Positions 1 to 6,663 of a stretch of DNA of 7,481 nt are shown in pieces (position 1 is the stretch's first letter; every line of letters begins with the position of its first letter). The position numbers were made by a program, and so were the translations under genes. The notes beneath the pieces were generated by a model. That model was not told the origin of the DNA. It saw only the letters and a program-made list of their open reading frames with translations, and did not search any database. Origin of the DNA: an uncultured Clostridia bacterium (GTDB lineage: Bacteria; Bacillota_A; Clostridia; Christensenellales; CAG-138); assembly GCA_937877295.1 (NCBI GenBank), contig CALFIV010000121.1, positions 1 to 7,481 of the forward strand. Direction: 5' to 3'.

Positions 1-77
1 GCTGCATACGGCAAAGCATCTTCTGTATTTCGCCGTCCTGTCAGCCGAAATACAGAAGATGCTTTGCCGTATGCAGC
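1..77. repeat. Perfect 32-bp inverted repeat at the window edge (probable fold-back artefact)
   Basis: Bases 1-32 are the exact reverse complement of bases 46-77, separated by a 13-base loop (33-45). The right arm lies in GH39 coding sequence that reads naturally for the family. The left arm is also open in that frame, but it gives residues KHLLYF where GH39 proteins normally have a small, Gly-rich GR-type segment ending the first strand. A long perfect palindrome that begins at base 1 and falls inside a coding region is typical of fold-back chimeras at contig ends. It is much less like a transcription terminator or a regulatory site, since no T-run follows. A genuine hairpin inside the gene cannot be excluded. 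Confidence 0.85.
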
Positions 78-1477
78 AGGAGATCGGATTTTCTTATGTG
101 AAATTCAACGGGATCTTCTCCGACGATATGCACGTATACACGGAAGACGCCGTCGGGAAGCCGGCGTTCAGCTTTGCGTATATCGACAAGGTTCTTGACT
201 TTCTGCGTTCGATTTCCCTGAAGCCGATGATTCAGCTCGGCTTCATGCCGGAGGCGATGGCGCGATCGAAAAAACAGATCTTCGGATATGCGGTCGGCGA
301 ACCCGCGTCCCTCGAAAAATGGTGTGCGCTGACCGACGCGTTTTTCGCCCACATCATCCGTCGGTACGGGATCGACGAGATCCGGACGTGGCGCTTCTCC
401 CTCTGGCACCAGCCGGACACGCCGGAAAACATGTACGGTTTTTCGAGCAGCGAGGCGTTCTACCGCTTCTGGAAAGCGACCTATACGACGGTAAAGCGGC
501 GCGATCCGTCGATCATCCTTGCCATGCCGCCGACCTTTTATGTTTTGGAGGAGAATTACGAGAACTGGTATATCCCGTTTTTGAAATGGTGTCGAAGCAA
601 TGACTGCCTGCCCGATGCGCTGTGCTTTCATTATTATGATACCGTGTTTGCCGACGAGCTCAGCGGGAATCAATCCTTTGGCTTTGCGCGGCCGATGGCA
701 CTGCGCGACAATGCGGACGGGCTCGGTCGGTTCATTCTGCAGGTGCAAAGCGAGCGCCGAGGCTTACAGTGCGAAGCGCTGCCGATCTATCTGACCGAGT
801 GGAACAATACGCCCAGCCAGCAGGATCTTTTGAACGATACCTGCTTCAAATCCTGCTATATCGTAAAGGGGATCGCAGAAAATTACGATCGGCTCGCGAG
901 CTTCGGCTACTGGTCCTTGACGGACTGGATGGGCGAAGCGCCGCAGCCGGAGCAGCTGTATTTCGGCGGGCTCGGGCTGTTTACCGCAAACGGCATTCCG
1001 AAGGCAAGCTACTACGCGTTTACGCTGCTTCGGGAACTCGGCGATACGCTTCTCGGCAAGGGCGACGGATGGATCGCGACGAAGCAAAACGCGGACTGTA
1101 TCCTCCTGCTTTATAACTACCGTCACTTCTCGCAGCTGTACGCGCGCGGCGAACGGTTCGATATGACCTTTACCGATCGCTATACGCCCTTCTCCCCGGA
1201 GCAGCAGCTGGATGTTCACATTGCCCTGCGCGGCTTATCGAACGGCGAATACACCATTACGGAAACGATCGTCAACCGGCACAGCGGCAGCTCCTTTGAT
1301 ACCTGGCTTTCCATGGGCGCGCCGGATCGGTTAACCCTCACGGAGCAGAACACGCTTGCGGCGCGCTCCGTCCCTGCCATCAGCAAATACATCACTTCGA
1401 CCAAAAACAGCGAGCTCGAGATCGACGCTCTGCTGGATCTGCTCGAGGTCCGCTTAATGCGGATTGCACGTAATTAG
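2..1477 (+). CDS. GH39 family glycoside hydrolase (beta-xylosidase-like), N-terminus missing; possibly an AraC-GH39 fusion
   Basis: The frame is open from base 2 to the TAG at 1475-1477 (491 codons); the first ATG is at 59. It aligns from memory along nearly all of the Thermoanaerobacterium beta-xylosidase XynB. Shared segments include the EIGFSYVKF strand (about residues 28-36), the LGFMPEAMA strand, HYYD, the TEWNN strand with the nucleophile Glu (codon 797-799), the YWSLTDW strand and GGLGLF. The small beta-domain at the C-terminus appears complete. The acid/base motif, normally W-N-E-P, reads W-H-Q-P (codons 404-415), so the proton donor Glu is replaced by Gln. No signal peptide can be judged because the true start is outside the window. 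Many Firmicute proteins of this type carry an N-terminal AraC-type DNA-binding domain, which is possible but not visible here. Bases 1 to about 45 may be artefactual. The gene faces the ara operon tail to tail and probably handles or senses xylosides or related pentosides. Family assignment is firm; enzymatic activity is doubtful. Confidence 0.88.
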   Translation: MHTAKHLLYFAVLSAEIQKMLCRMQQEIGFSYVKFNGIFSDDMHVYTEDAVGKPAFSFAYIDKVLDFLRSISLKPMIQLGFMPEAMARSKKQIFGYAVGEPASLEKWCALTDAFFAHIIRRYGIDEIRTWRFSLWHQPDTPENMYGFSSSEAFYRFWKATYTTVKRRDPSIILAMPPTFYVLEENYENWYIPFLKWCRSNDCLPDALCFHYYDTVFADELSGNQSFGFARPMALRDNADGLGRFILQVQSERRGLQCEALPIYLTEWNNTPSQQDLLNDTCFKSCYIVKGIAENYDRLASFGYWSLTDWMGEAPQPEQLYFGGLGLFTANGIPKASYYAFTLLRELGDTLLGKGDGWIATKQNADCILLLYNYRHFSQLYARGERFDMTFTDRYTPFSPEQQLDVHIALRGLSNGEYTITETIVNRHSGSSFDTWLSMGAPDRLTLTEQNTLAARSVPAISKYITSTKNSELEIDALLDLLEVRLMRIARN

Positions 1478-1564
1478 ATGCTGACAAATCACGAAGGTAT
1501 CGCTCACAAGTCCGAAAAAAGGACCCGCATCTTAAAAGGATAGCATAGGTTATAAGGTTTATAG
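1478..1564. other. Short non-coding spacer after the GH39 gene
   Basis: No credible gene lies here. Small complementary pieces are visible: AGATGC at 1476-1481 pairs with GCATCT at 1527-1532, and inside them GTCC (1510-1513) faces GGAC (1521-1524) across an A-rich loop. Neither is followed by a T-run on the plus strand. This may be a weak 3'-UTR structure of the GH39 transcript. The function is unknown. Confidence 0.4.
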
Positions 1565-1600
1565 CGAGCCGAAACGGGATCACCGTTCCGGCTCGTTTCT
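1565..1600. terminator. Candidate intrinsic terminator between convergent transcription units
   Basis: Bases 1565-1577 pair with 1583-1595, forming a 13-bp GC-rich stem with one mismatch (A1572 against C1588) and a 5-base loop. On the plus strand the stem is followed by GTTTCTGTGTG, a weak U-rich tail that would serve the GH39 gene about 90 bp upstream. On the minus strand the stem is followed by CTATAAACCTT, also only moderately U-rich, so it might act in both directions. The stop codon of the small minus-strand frame lies in the loop region, which would fit a terminator embedded at that frame's 3' end. The stem is convincing, but neither tail is a classical T-run. Confidence 0.5.
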
Positions 1601-1975
1601 GTGTGTGCGCTGCCGCTGCTGCTCTTTGATCGGGTGCTTGCGCTCATATTCACGCTGCAGCTCCGTTCTCAAAAGATTCAGAAGCCGAGGCGCATCCTTA
1701 CTGATACGTTTGACACACTTGACACGGTTTCGGAGAGCCGTGATCTCGGCGGTGATCGCCGCACGCTGTTCCTTGTTTTCTGCAAGCACGGTCGGATCGG
1801 TTTCGTGCCGGATTTGATTGCGTACTTTGCCGCGCTTGTTTATGATTAGAGTGTTGTCAAAGGTGTTGTCAATTTTCCATAAGGTCTCGTCGAGGTCCTT
1901 GCCCGCGCCGGAGACGCCGTGCTCCGTCCGACCGACGATGTGCCATCCGCTTGACGCGCCGCTGTCAATTTGCAA
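1580..1975 (-). CDS. Small hypothetical ORF with a charged helical C-terminus, loosely relaxase-tail-like; possibly a gene remnant
   Basis: The frame has 131 codons, from a TTG at 1975 to a TGA at 1580-1582. I do not recognise it firmly. There is no ATG start and only a poor ribosome site upstream (AAGAG region). It lies in the same frame as the GH3 gene and starts 12 bp after that gene's stop. Residues 1-50 show no known motif apart from a short DNTFDNT repeat (residues 37-43). Residues about 55-128 are strongly charged and alternate like a coiled coil (ENKEQRAAITAEITALRN, then DAPRLLNLL and an Arg/Gln/Glu-rich tail). This style recalls the C-terminal tails of Firmicute mobilisation relaxases, but it is a resemblance from memory and not a domain match. 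It could be a genuine last gene of the operon, the 3' remnant of a mobile-element gene, or a chance frame. The antisense frames look no better. Confidence 0.35.
   Translation of the reverse strand: MQIDSGASSGWHIVGRTEHGVSGAGKDLDETLWKIDNTFDNTLIINKRGKVRNQIRHETDPTVLAENKEQRAAITAEITALRNRVKCVKRISKDAPRLLNLLRTELQREYERKHPIKEQQRQRTHRNEPER
1851..1872. repeat. Short direct repeat GTGTTGTCAA x2
   Basis: The 10-base unit occurs at 1851-1860 and again at 1863-1872, a 12-base period, in a locally AT-richer patch. In the minus-strand frame it encodes the DNTFDNT repeat, and the 12-base period keeps that frame. It is too short to indicate a mobile-element end or a clear operator. Confidence 0.4.
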
Positions 1976-1987
1976 GATAAAACTCTT

Positions 1988-4372
1988 TCAAGACCGTTTC
2001 AAAAGGCGCGCCATACGAAGGACGCGAGTCGCGTTTTGCTGCAGCTGCTGTCTTGACAGCGTTCCCGCTTTCAGGGCTTTTTTCATATTTTTGAAATCGC
2101 GACCGCTGCCCGGCATGAACAGATCGTTGCCCGACGCCGCGACGAGCGCGGGAATGCTGTTTCGATGCGTGCTTGCGCGATCCATCACAATGCCCGCAAC
2201 GACCCAGTCGGACATCACGATTCCGTGATAGCCGAACTCGCAGCGCAGTACATCGGTGACGAGATCGCGCCGCTCGGCGGTATGCGTGCCATTCAGAAGA
2301 TTGTAGGACGTCATCAGCGCATGCGGCTGCGATTCCTTGACGCAGATCTCAAAGCCTTTCAAATAGATCTCGCGCATGGCACGTTCACTGACCTGACTGT
2401 TGTTATACGAACGGTTGTACTCCTGGTTGTTCACACAGAAATGCTTGACGGTCGTGCCGCAGCCCGGATGCTTCTGTACACCTTTGGTGATCGCCGCCGC
2501 GCACTTGCCGGACAGCAGCGGGTCCTCGGAATAATACTCAAAGTTGCGTCCGCAGCGAATGTCGCGATGGATGTTCAGCGCAGGCGCAAGCCACAGCTGC
2601 ACATGGAATCGCTCCATTTCATCGCCCACGAGATCGCCGAACGCTTCCGCGAGCACCATATTGCGGCTCTGCGCGATCGCCGTGCCGATCGGGATCGCGG
2701 TGCAGTACTGATGCTGCACCACGCCATTGATCTTCGGCTTGCCGGAGAGCAGCTTTAAGACCTTCTGTTGGAGCGGGGACAGGAGCTCAACGACCGTTTC
2801 CGGCATCGTCTCACCGATCGCGTGCACGCCCTTTTCATCCCGATAATAATCGCGGTTGATGCGAAGCCCCGCAGGTCCGTCCGCCATAACAAGCACCGGA
2901 AAATTCTTAATGTGCGCCGTTTCGCCCGCCGCGCCCGCAACGCTCTGGGACGCATTGCCGATCATGCTTGCCGCAATGCCGCCCGCTTTAAACGCGCCGA
3001 TGTTCAGTTTCAGCAAAGAATCGTCGTCGAGCGCCGCGATCTCCGGGTCGATCGGCTCGTCCGCATCATAGTTCACGGTTTCGGTGACAAACGAAGCGGG
3101 ATCGAGGTCGATGACGGTTGCACACGCGGGGATCTCCGGCTTCGTTTCCGGCTTCCAATCCGTAAAGCCGGGATTGCCGAGCGCGTTTCTGACCTGCCGC
3201 AGCACGACCTCTTTTGAGAGCCGCAGCGATACGGCGGGCGTGTCATTTACAAGCACTGTGTAGACGCCGGGTTCGAGGATCAGCGCCGCTTTTGTTTCGT
3301 CATAAGACGCGATCTCCGAGAGTGTATACGGGACCGTCAGCGTTTCGGATGCGCCGGGCTTGAGCTCTTCGGTTTTTGCAAAGGCGACCAGTCCGCGCAG
3401 CGGCTTATCCATCCCCTGCTGCGGCGGCGCGATATACAGCTCGACGACCTCCTTGCCGGGGTGCTTGCCGACGTTTTCCACGGTCACCGTGATTTCGTGT
3501 TCCGTTGCGCCGTCCACGTGCAGCGCAAAGTCAGTGTAGCCTAACCCGAAGCCGAACGGGTACAGCGGCGTTTTGCCTGCCGCATCGAAGTACCGGTAGC
3601 CGACATAGAAGCCTTCACGATAGCGCGTATCGTTCGTTTCGCCGAACGTGCCGAGTCTCGGATAATCCGCTTCCGCCGCCCACGTCGTGCTGAGCTTGCC
3701 GGACGGATAGCTCTTGCCGAGGATCAGATCGGCGAGCGTGTTTCCGGTTTCCGCGCCGAGCTGCGACAGCACCAAAATATTCTTCACGTTCCGTACCGGT
3801 GTGAGATCGACCGGGCCGCCGACGTTCAGCACGAGCATGAATTTTTCATACGCATCGTTGAGACGCAGGATGTCGCGCCGCTCGCTGTCGCTCAAAAGGA
3901 TATCGCCCTTTTCAAACTTCCGATCCGCGCCCTCGCCCGAGATGCGCGCCAGCACATAGATCGCCGTGTCGCCTTCAACCTTGATCGGAAGATTGTATTC
4001 CGGCTCCGGCATAATTGCGCCCATGCCCTCCATGGCCGCAAACACGCGTTTTTTCTTGGCGCGCTCGCGAATCTCCTGAATGAACACCTTGTGCGCCTCC
4101 GCCACGACGTTATCGTATGCGTCGAGCCAGTCCTTGGACGCAATTGTAAATCCGGCATTCTCAAGACCTTGCTCGACGGTCACAAAATAACGGGAGTTGA
4201 CCTCACCCGAACCCGTGCCGCCCTTGACCGTGCGGCGCGCGCCGTTGCCGTACAGCGCGAGTTTGCAGGGCTTTTCGAGCGGAAACCGCCCGTCCTTTTT
4301 CAGCAGCACCGTGCATTCGGCGGCGAGCTTACGCACCAGTTCAGCGTGTTGTTTTTCATAATTCTGTTCCAT
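1988..4372 (-). CDS. GH3 family glycoside hydrolase, domain-swapped form (beta-glucosidase / beta-xylosidase / arabinosidase type)
   Basis: This 794-residue exo-glycosidase has the GH3 domains in swapped order, as in the Ruminococcus albus and Butyrivibrio beta-glucosidases. The alpha/beta sandwich (GH3_C) lies at about 10-275, a fibronectin III-like domain at about 280-385, and the TIM-barrel GH3_N domain at about 445-790. Visible motifs are ISGEGADR with the probable acid/base Glu147, YPFGFGLGYT (271-280), DGPAGLR (498-504), GRNFEYYSEDP (608-618), KH (643-644) and the nucleophile Asp722 in VMSDW. All key residues are intact and the length is normal. There is no signal peptide or membrane segment, so it acts in the cytoplasm on imported oligosaccharides. 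The ATG at 4372 has a GGGAGG ribosome site 5 bases upstream. It starts 30 bp after araD, so it is very likely in the same transcript. That context favours release of L-arabinose or D-xylose from hemicellulose fragments, although GH3 substrate specificity cannot be read from sequence alone. The family call is very secure. Confidence 0.96.
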   Translation of the reverse strand: MEQNYEKQHAELVRKLAAECTVLLKKDGRFPLEKPCKLALYGNGARRTVKGGTGSGEVNSRYFVTVEQGLENAGFTIASKDWLDAYDNVVAEAHKVFIQEIRERAKKKRVFAAMEGMGAIMPEPEYNLPIKVEGDTAIYVLARISGEGADRKFEKGDILLSDSERRDILRLNDAYEKFMLVLNVGGPVDLTPVRNVKNILVLSQLGAETGNTLADLILGKSYPSGKLSTTWAAEADYPRLGTFGETNDTRYREGFYVGYRYFDAAGKTPLYPFGFGLGYTDFALHVDGATEHEITVTVENVGKHPGKEVVELYIAPPQQGMDKPLRGLVAFAKTEELKPGASETLTVPYTLSEIASYDETKAALILEPGVYTVLVNDTPAVSLRLSKEVVLRQVRNALGNPGFTDWKPETKPEIPACATVIDLDPASFVTETVNYDADEPIDPEIAALDDDSLLKLNIGAFKAGGIAASMIGNASQSVAGAAGETAHIKNFPVLVMADGPAGLRINRDYYRDEKGVHAIGETMPETVVELLSPLQQKVLKLLSGKPKINGVVQHQYCTAIPIGTAIAQSRNMVLAEAFGDLVGDEMERFHVQLWLAPALNIHRDIRCGRNFEYYSEDPLLSGKCAAAITKGVQKHPGCGTTVKHFCVNNQEYNRSYNNSQVSERAMREIYLKGFEICVKESQPHALMTSYNLLNGTHTAERRDLVTDVLRCEFGYHGIVMSDWVVAGIVMDRASTHRNSIPALVAASGNDLFMPGSGRDFKNMKKALKAGTLSRQQLQQNATRVLRMARLLKRS

Positions 4373-4377
4373 AGTGT

Positions 4378-4383
4378 CCTCCC
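4378..4383 (-). promoter_or_regulatory. Ribosome binding site of the GH3 gene
   Basis: GGGAGG on the minus strand lies 5 bases before the ATG at 4372. It sits in the 30-base gap after the araD stop and supports the chosen start. Confidence 0.8.
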
Positions 4384-4402
4384 GTGATTCGATATGAACC
4401 GG

Positions 4403-5098
4403 TCAATTCTGCCCGTAATAGGCGCTCTTGCCGTGCTTGCGAAGATAATGCTTCTCCTGTAGCTCCTGCGGCGCGGGCTTGACATTCGGATTGATCTGCT
4501 CGGTACGATACGCCATTTTCGCACATTCCTCGAGCACGACCGCGTGGTGTACCGCCGCGACCGCGTCCTTGCCCCATGTGAACGGACCGTGGTTCTTTAA
4601 TAATACAGCAGGCATAGCGACCGGATCAAGATTCAGGCGCACAAACTCCGAGACGATCATCGTTCCGGTGTTGCGCTCGTAGGCTTCATCGATCTCGTCC
4701 TTTGTGAGACAGCGAAGACACGGGACGTCGCCGTAGAAATGATCCGCGTGGGTCGTGCCGTAGCAAGGAATATCGCGCCTTGCCTGCGCCCAGCTCGTTG
4801 CGAAGCTCGAATGCGTGTGGCAGACGCCGCCGATCGAGGGGAACGCCTTATACAGCTCTACGTGCGTGGGCGTGTCGCTCGACGGACGCCACTTGCCCTC
4901 GACGACCTTGCCAGAAAGATCGACGACCACCATATCGTCCGCGGTCATGCCCTCGTACGGCACGCCGGACGGCTTGATCACGACAAGCCCCGTCTCGCGG
5001 TCGATCGCGGAAACGTTGCCCCAAGTGAATGTGACAAGATTGTATTTCGGAAGAAGCAGATTGGCTTCCAATACCTGTTGTTTCAACGATTCCAGCAT
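4403..5098 (-). CDS. araD: L-ribulose-5-phosphate 4-epimerase
   Basis: This cytoplasmic enzyme interconverts L-ribulose 5-phosphate and D-xylulose 5-phosphate, the last dedicated step of bacterial L-arabinose catabolism. The 231-residue product matches the length of Escherichia coli AraD and is recognisably similar from end to end. It carries TWGNVSA (25-31), KPSGV (42-46), SSDTPTH (73-79), the zinc-binding HTH (His94, His96) and the NHGPF histidine (His169). It also has THADHFYG with the probable catalytic Asp118, and the C-terminal YLRKHG...YYGQ segment with the catalytic Tyr. An ATG at 5119 is possible and would add seven residues. The ATG at 5098 is preferred because GGAGG lies 7 bases upstream of it, within those seven codons, and because the protein then begins MLESLK as in known AraD. 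The start overlaps the kinase stop by one base (TAATG), suggesting translational coupling. No active-site residue is missing. Confidence 0.97.
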   Translation of the reverse strand: MLESLKQQVLEANLLLPKYNLVTFTWGNVSAIDRETGLVVIKPSGVPYEGMTADDMVVVDLSGKVVEGKWRPSSDTPTHVELYKAFPSIGGVCHTHSSFATSWAQARRDIPCYGTTHADHFYGDVPCLRCLTKDEIDEAYERNTGTMIVSEFVRLNLDPVAMPAVLLKNHGPFTWGKDAVAAVHHAVVLEECAKMAYRTEQINPNVKPAPQELQEKHYLRKHGKSAYYGQN

Positions 5099-6663
5099 TA
5101 TAATACCTCCGTTGCGCATTTCTCCATCGGCAGGGCTTTTTGGTAGCGATTGAGAAAGACCGAAAATCCCGCAATGTCCGTTTCGTTCGCCTGTATGGTG
5201 GACGATTTCGCGTTTTTGAAGACCTTGCTGTCAAGATAGGATTCCAGCGTTTCGCCGTCCTCGCGGTTTTTCATGAACGCCGCAAGCAGCGCCATGCCGT
5301 ACGGCCCGCCCTCGCCCGCGGTTTCCATAACCGACACCGGCGCGCCGACCGCAGCGGAAAGCAGCCTCTGTCCGACCCCCGGCGTTTTGAAAAAGCCGCC
5401 GTGCCCGTAAAGCTTATCGATCGTCACGCCCTCGGTCTTTGTCAGAATATCCAGTCCGATCTTGAGCGTCGCAAGCGCGGAAAGAAGATGCGTACGCATA
5501 AAGTTCGAAAGCGAAAATCTGCAGTTCTGCATCCGCGCAAACACCGGTCGTCCCTCGTCGAGATCGGTCACGCCTTCACCGGAAAAGTAATTAAACGAAA
5601 GCAGTCCGCCGCAATCGGGGTCGCCCATGAGTGCCTTTTGAAACAGCAGCGTGTAAAGCTCGCCCTTGTCCATCGGCTGTCCGATCGCGTCCGCAAACTC
5701 CGAGAACAGATTGACCCATGCGTTGATATCCGAGGTGCAGTTGTTGCAATGCACCATCGCAACCGGCAGCCCCGCGGGCGTCGTCACCATGTCGATCTCC
5801 CGATGCTGCCCCAAGGGCTTATCGGTCACGATCATCGCAAAATCGGACGTGCCTGCGGAAACATTTCCGGTGCGTACTTTGACGGAGTTTGTCGCCGCCA
5901 TGCCGGTTCCCGCATCTCCCTCGCACGGCGCAAGCGGGATGCCCGCCTGTAACGTTCCGGTCGGATCGAGAAACCTTGCGCCGTCCTCGGTCAAAATCCC
6001 TGCATTCTCGCCTGCTTTGAGAACTTTCGGCAGAATCGCGCGAAGATCGATATTCGTCAGTGCGCGAAACTTTTGCACCATCGTTTCGTCATAATCGCAC
6101 GTTGCGCTGTCGATCGGAAACATGCCGCTCGCTTCGCCGACGCCCATGACGTGCTCGCCCGTGAGCCGCCAATGAATGTAGCCCGCAAGCGTGGTGAGAT
6201 GCGCAATGTCCTTCACATGGCTTTCGCCGTTTAGGATCGCCTGATAGAGATGCGCAATGCTCCACCTCTGCGGAATGTTGAAGCCGAAAAGCGAAGAAAG
6301 CTCACTTGCCGCCTCGCCGGTGATTGTGTTGCGCCACGTGCGAAATTCGCAAAGCTGCTTCCCGTTTTTGTCAAACGGCAGATAGCCGTGCATCATGGCG
6401 GAGACGCCGATCGCGCCGACACTCGTCAGCTCACAGCCGAGCTTTTCGCGCACATCACGCATCAGGTTTGCAAAGCAGTCCTGCAAGCCCGAATGGATAT
6501 CCTCCATCGTGTATGTCCAGATGCCGTTTATGAGCCGGTTTTCCCAAGAGTGATCGCCGCTTGCCACGGGGATATGATGTTCATCGATCAACACCGCCTT
6601 GATGCGGGTCGAACCGAGCTCGATGCCGAGCGAACAGGCTTCAAGATTCATTTGAGCTTCCAT
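5098..6663 (-). CDS. araK: FGGY-family carbohydrate kinase, probable L-ribulokinase
   Basis: The 521-residue product is a two-domain sugar kinase of the actin/hexokinase fold that transfers phosphate from ATP to a sugar. Visible elements are the N-terminal phosphate loop [16 protein letters not shown] (12-27), [13 protein letters not shown] (86-98, equivalent to the substrate-side GISGQMHG region of xylulokinase) and EGDAGTG with the probable catalytic base Asp250. The C-terminal domain has [16 protein letters not shown] (420-435) and [14 protein letters not shown] (450-463) around the nucleotide site. It differs from classical E. coli AraB and is often labelled xylulokinase-like. In Clostridium acetobutylicum a non-orthologous FGGY kinase named AraK fills the ribulokinase step, and the position here between araA and araD argues for the same job: L-ribulose to L-ribulose 5-phosphate. 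The symbol is given on role and context. The start is either the ATG at 6663 (AAGGA 6 bases upstream, 16-bp overlap with araA) or the ATG at 6651 (ATGA overlap with the araA stop, GGAAG 5 bases upstream). The family is certain; the substrate is inferred. Confidence 0.9.
   Translation of the reverse strand: MEAQMNLEACSLGIELGSTRIKAVLIDEHHIPVASGDHSWENRLINGIWTYTMEDIHSGLQDCFANLMRDVREKLGCELTSVGAIGVSAMMHGYLPFDKNGKQLCEFRTWRNTITGEAASELSSLFGFNIPQRWSIAHLYQAILNGESHVKDIAHLTTLAGYIHWRLTGEHVMGVGEASGMFPIDSATCDYDETMVQKFRALTNIDLRAILPKVLKAGENAGILTEDGARFLDPTGTLQAGIPLAPCEGDAGTGMAATNSVKVRTGNVSAGTSDFAMIVTDKPLGQHREIDMVTTPAGLPVAMVHCNNCTSDINAWVNLFSEFADAIGQPMDKGELYTLLFQKALMGDPDCGGLLSFNYFSGEGVTDLDEGRPVFARMQNCRFSLSNFMRTHLLSALATLKIGLDILTKTEGVTIDKLYGHGGFFKTPGVGQRLLSAAVGAPVSVMETAGEGGPYGMALLAAFMKNREDGETLESYLDSKVFKNAKSSTIQANETDIAGFSVFLNRYQKALPMEKCATEVL
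5106..5110 (-). promoter_or_regulatory. Ribosome binding site that sets the araD start
   Basis: GGAGG on the minus strand lies 7 bases before the ATG at 5098 and inside the end of the kinase gene. It decides in favour of 5098 over the in-frame ATG at 5119. Confidence 0.8.

Noticed and set aside
41..748. Long minus-strand open frame opposite the GH39 gene
   Set aside because: It lies entirely antisense to a well-supported family protein and its translation shows no recognisable motif. Such frames are common opposite GC-rich genes.
1392..1583. Minus-strand frame starting with GTG that overlaps the stop of the small 131-codon frame by 4 bases
   Set aside because: The 4-base overlap looks like coupling, but the frame runs through the terminator-like hairpin and into the antisense of the GH39 3' end. 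Its protein shows no coherent features.
1709..1732. TTGACA-like hexamers (TTTGACACACTTGACACGG) suggesting a plus-strand promoter
   Set aside because: No matching TATAAT-like -10 element at suitable spacing and no credible plus-strand gene downstream. The repeat reflects codons for VKCVK on the minus strand.
1952..1969. Small inverted repeat TTGAC...GTCAA just after the GH3 stop as a terminator
   Set aside because: Only a 5-bp stem with an 8-base loop and no T-run follows on the minus strand, so it is not a credible terminator.
1601..2228. Plus-strand frames over the intergenic ORF and the end of the GH3 gene
   Set aside because: Compositions are Arg/Cys/Ser-rich in an incoherent way, there are no motifs, and part lies antisense to a certain GH3 coding region.
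5098..5119. Upstream ATG at 5119 as the araD start
   Set aside because: It would encode the GGAGG ribosome site of the ATG at 5098 inside the protein and add seven residues not found in typical AraD.
5140..5952. Plus-strand frame of 270 codons opposite the kinase gene
   Set aside because: The kinase motifs on the minus strand are unmistakable. The plus-strand translation is Arg/His-rich shadow sequence without family features.
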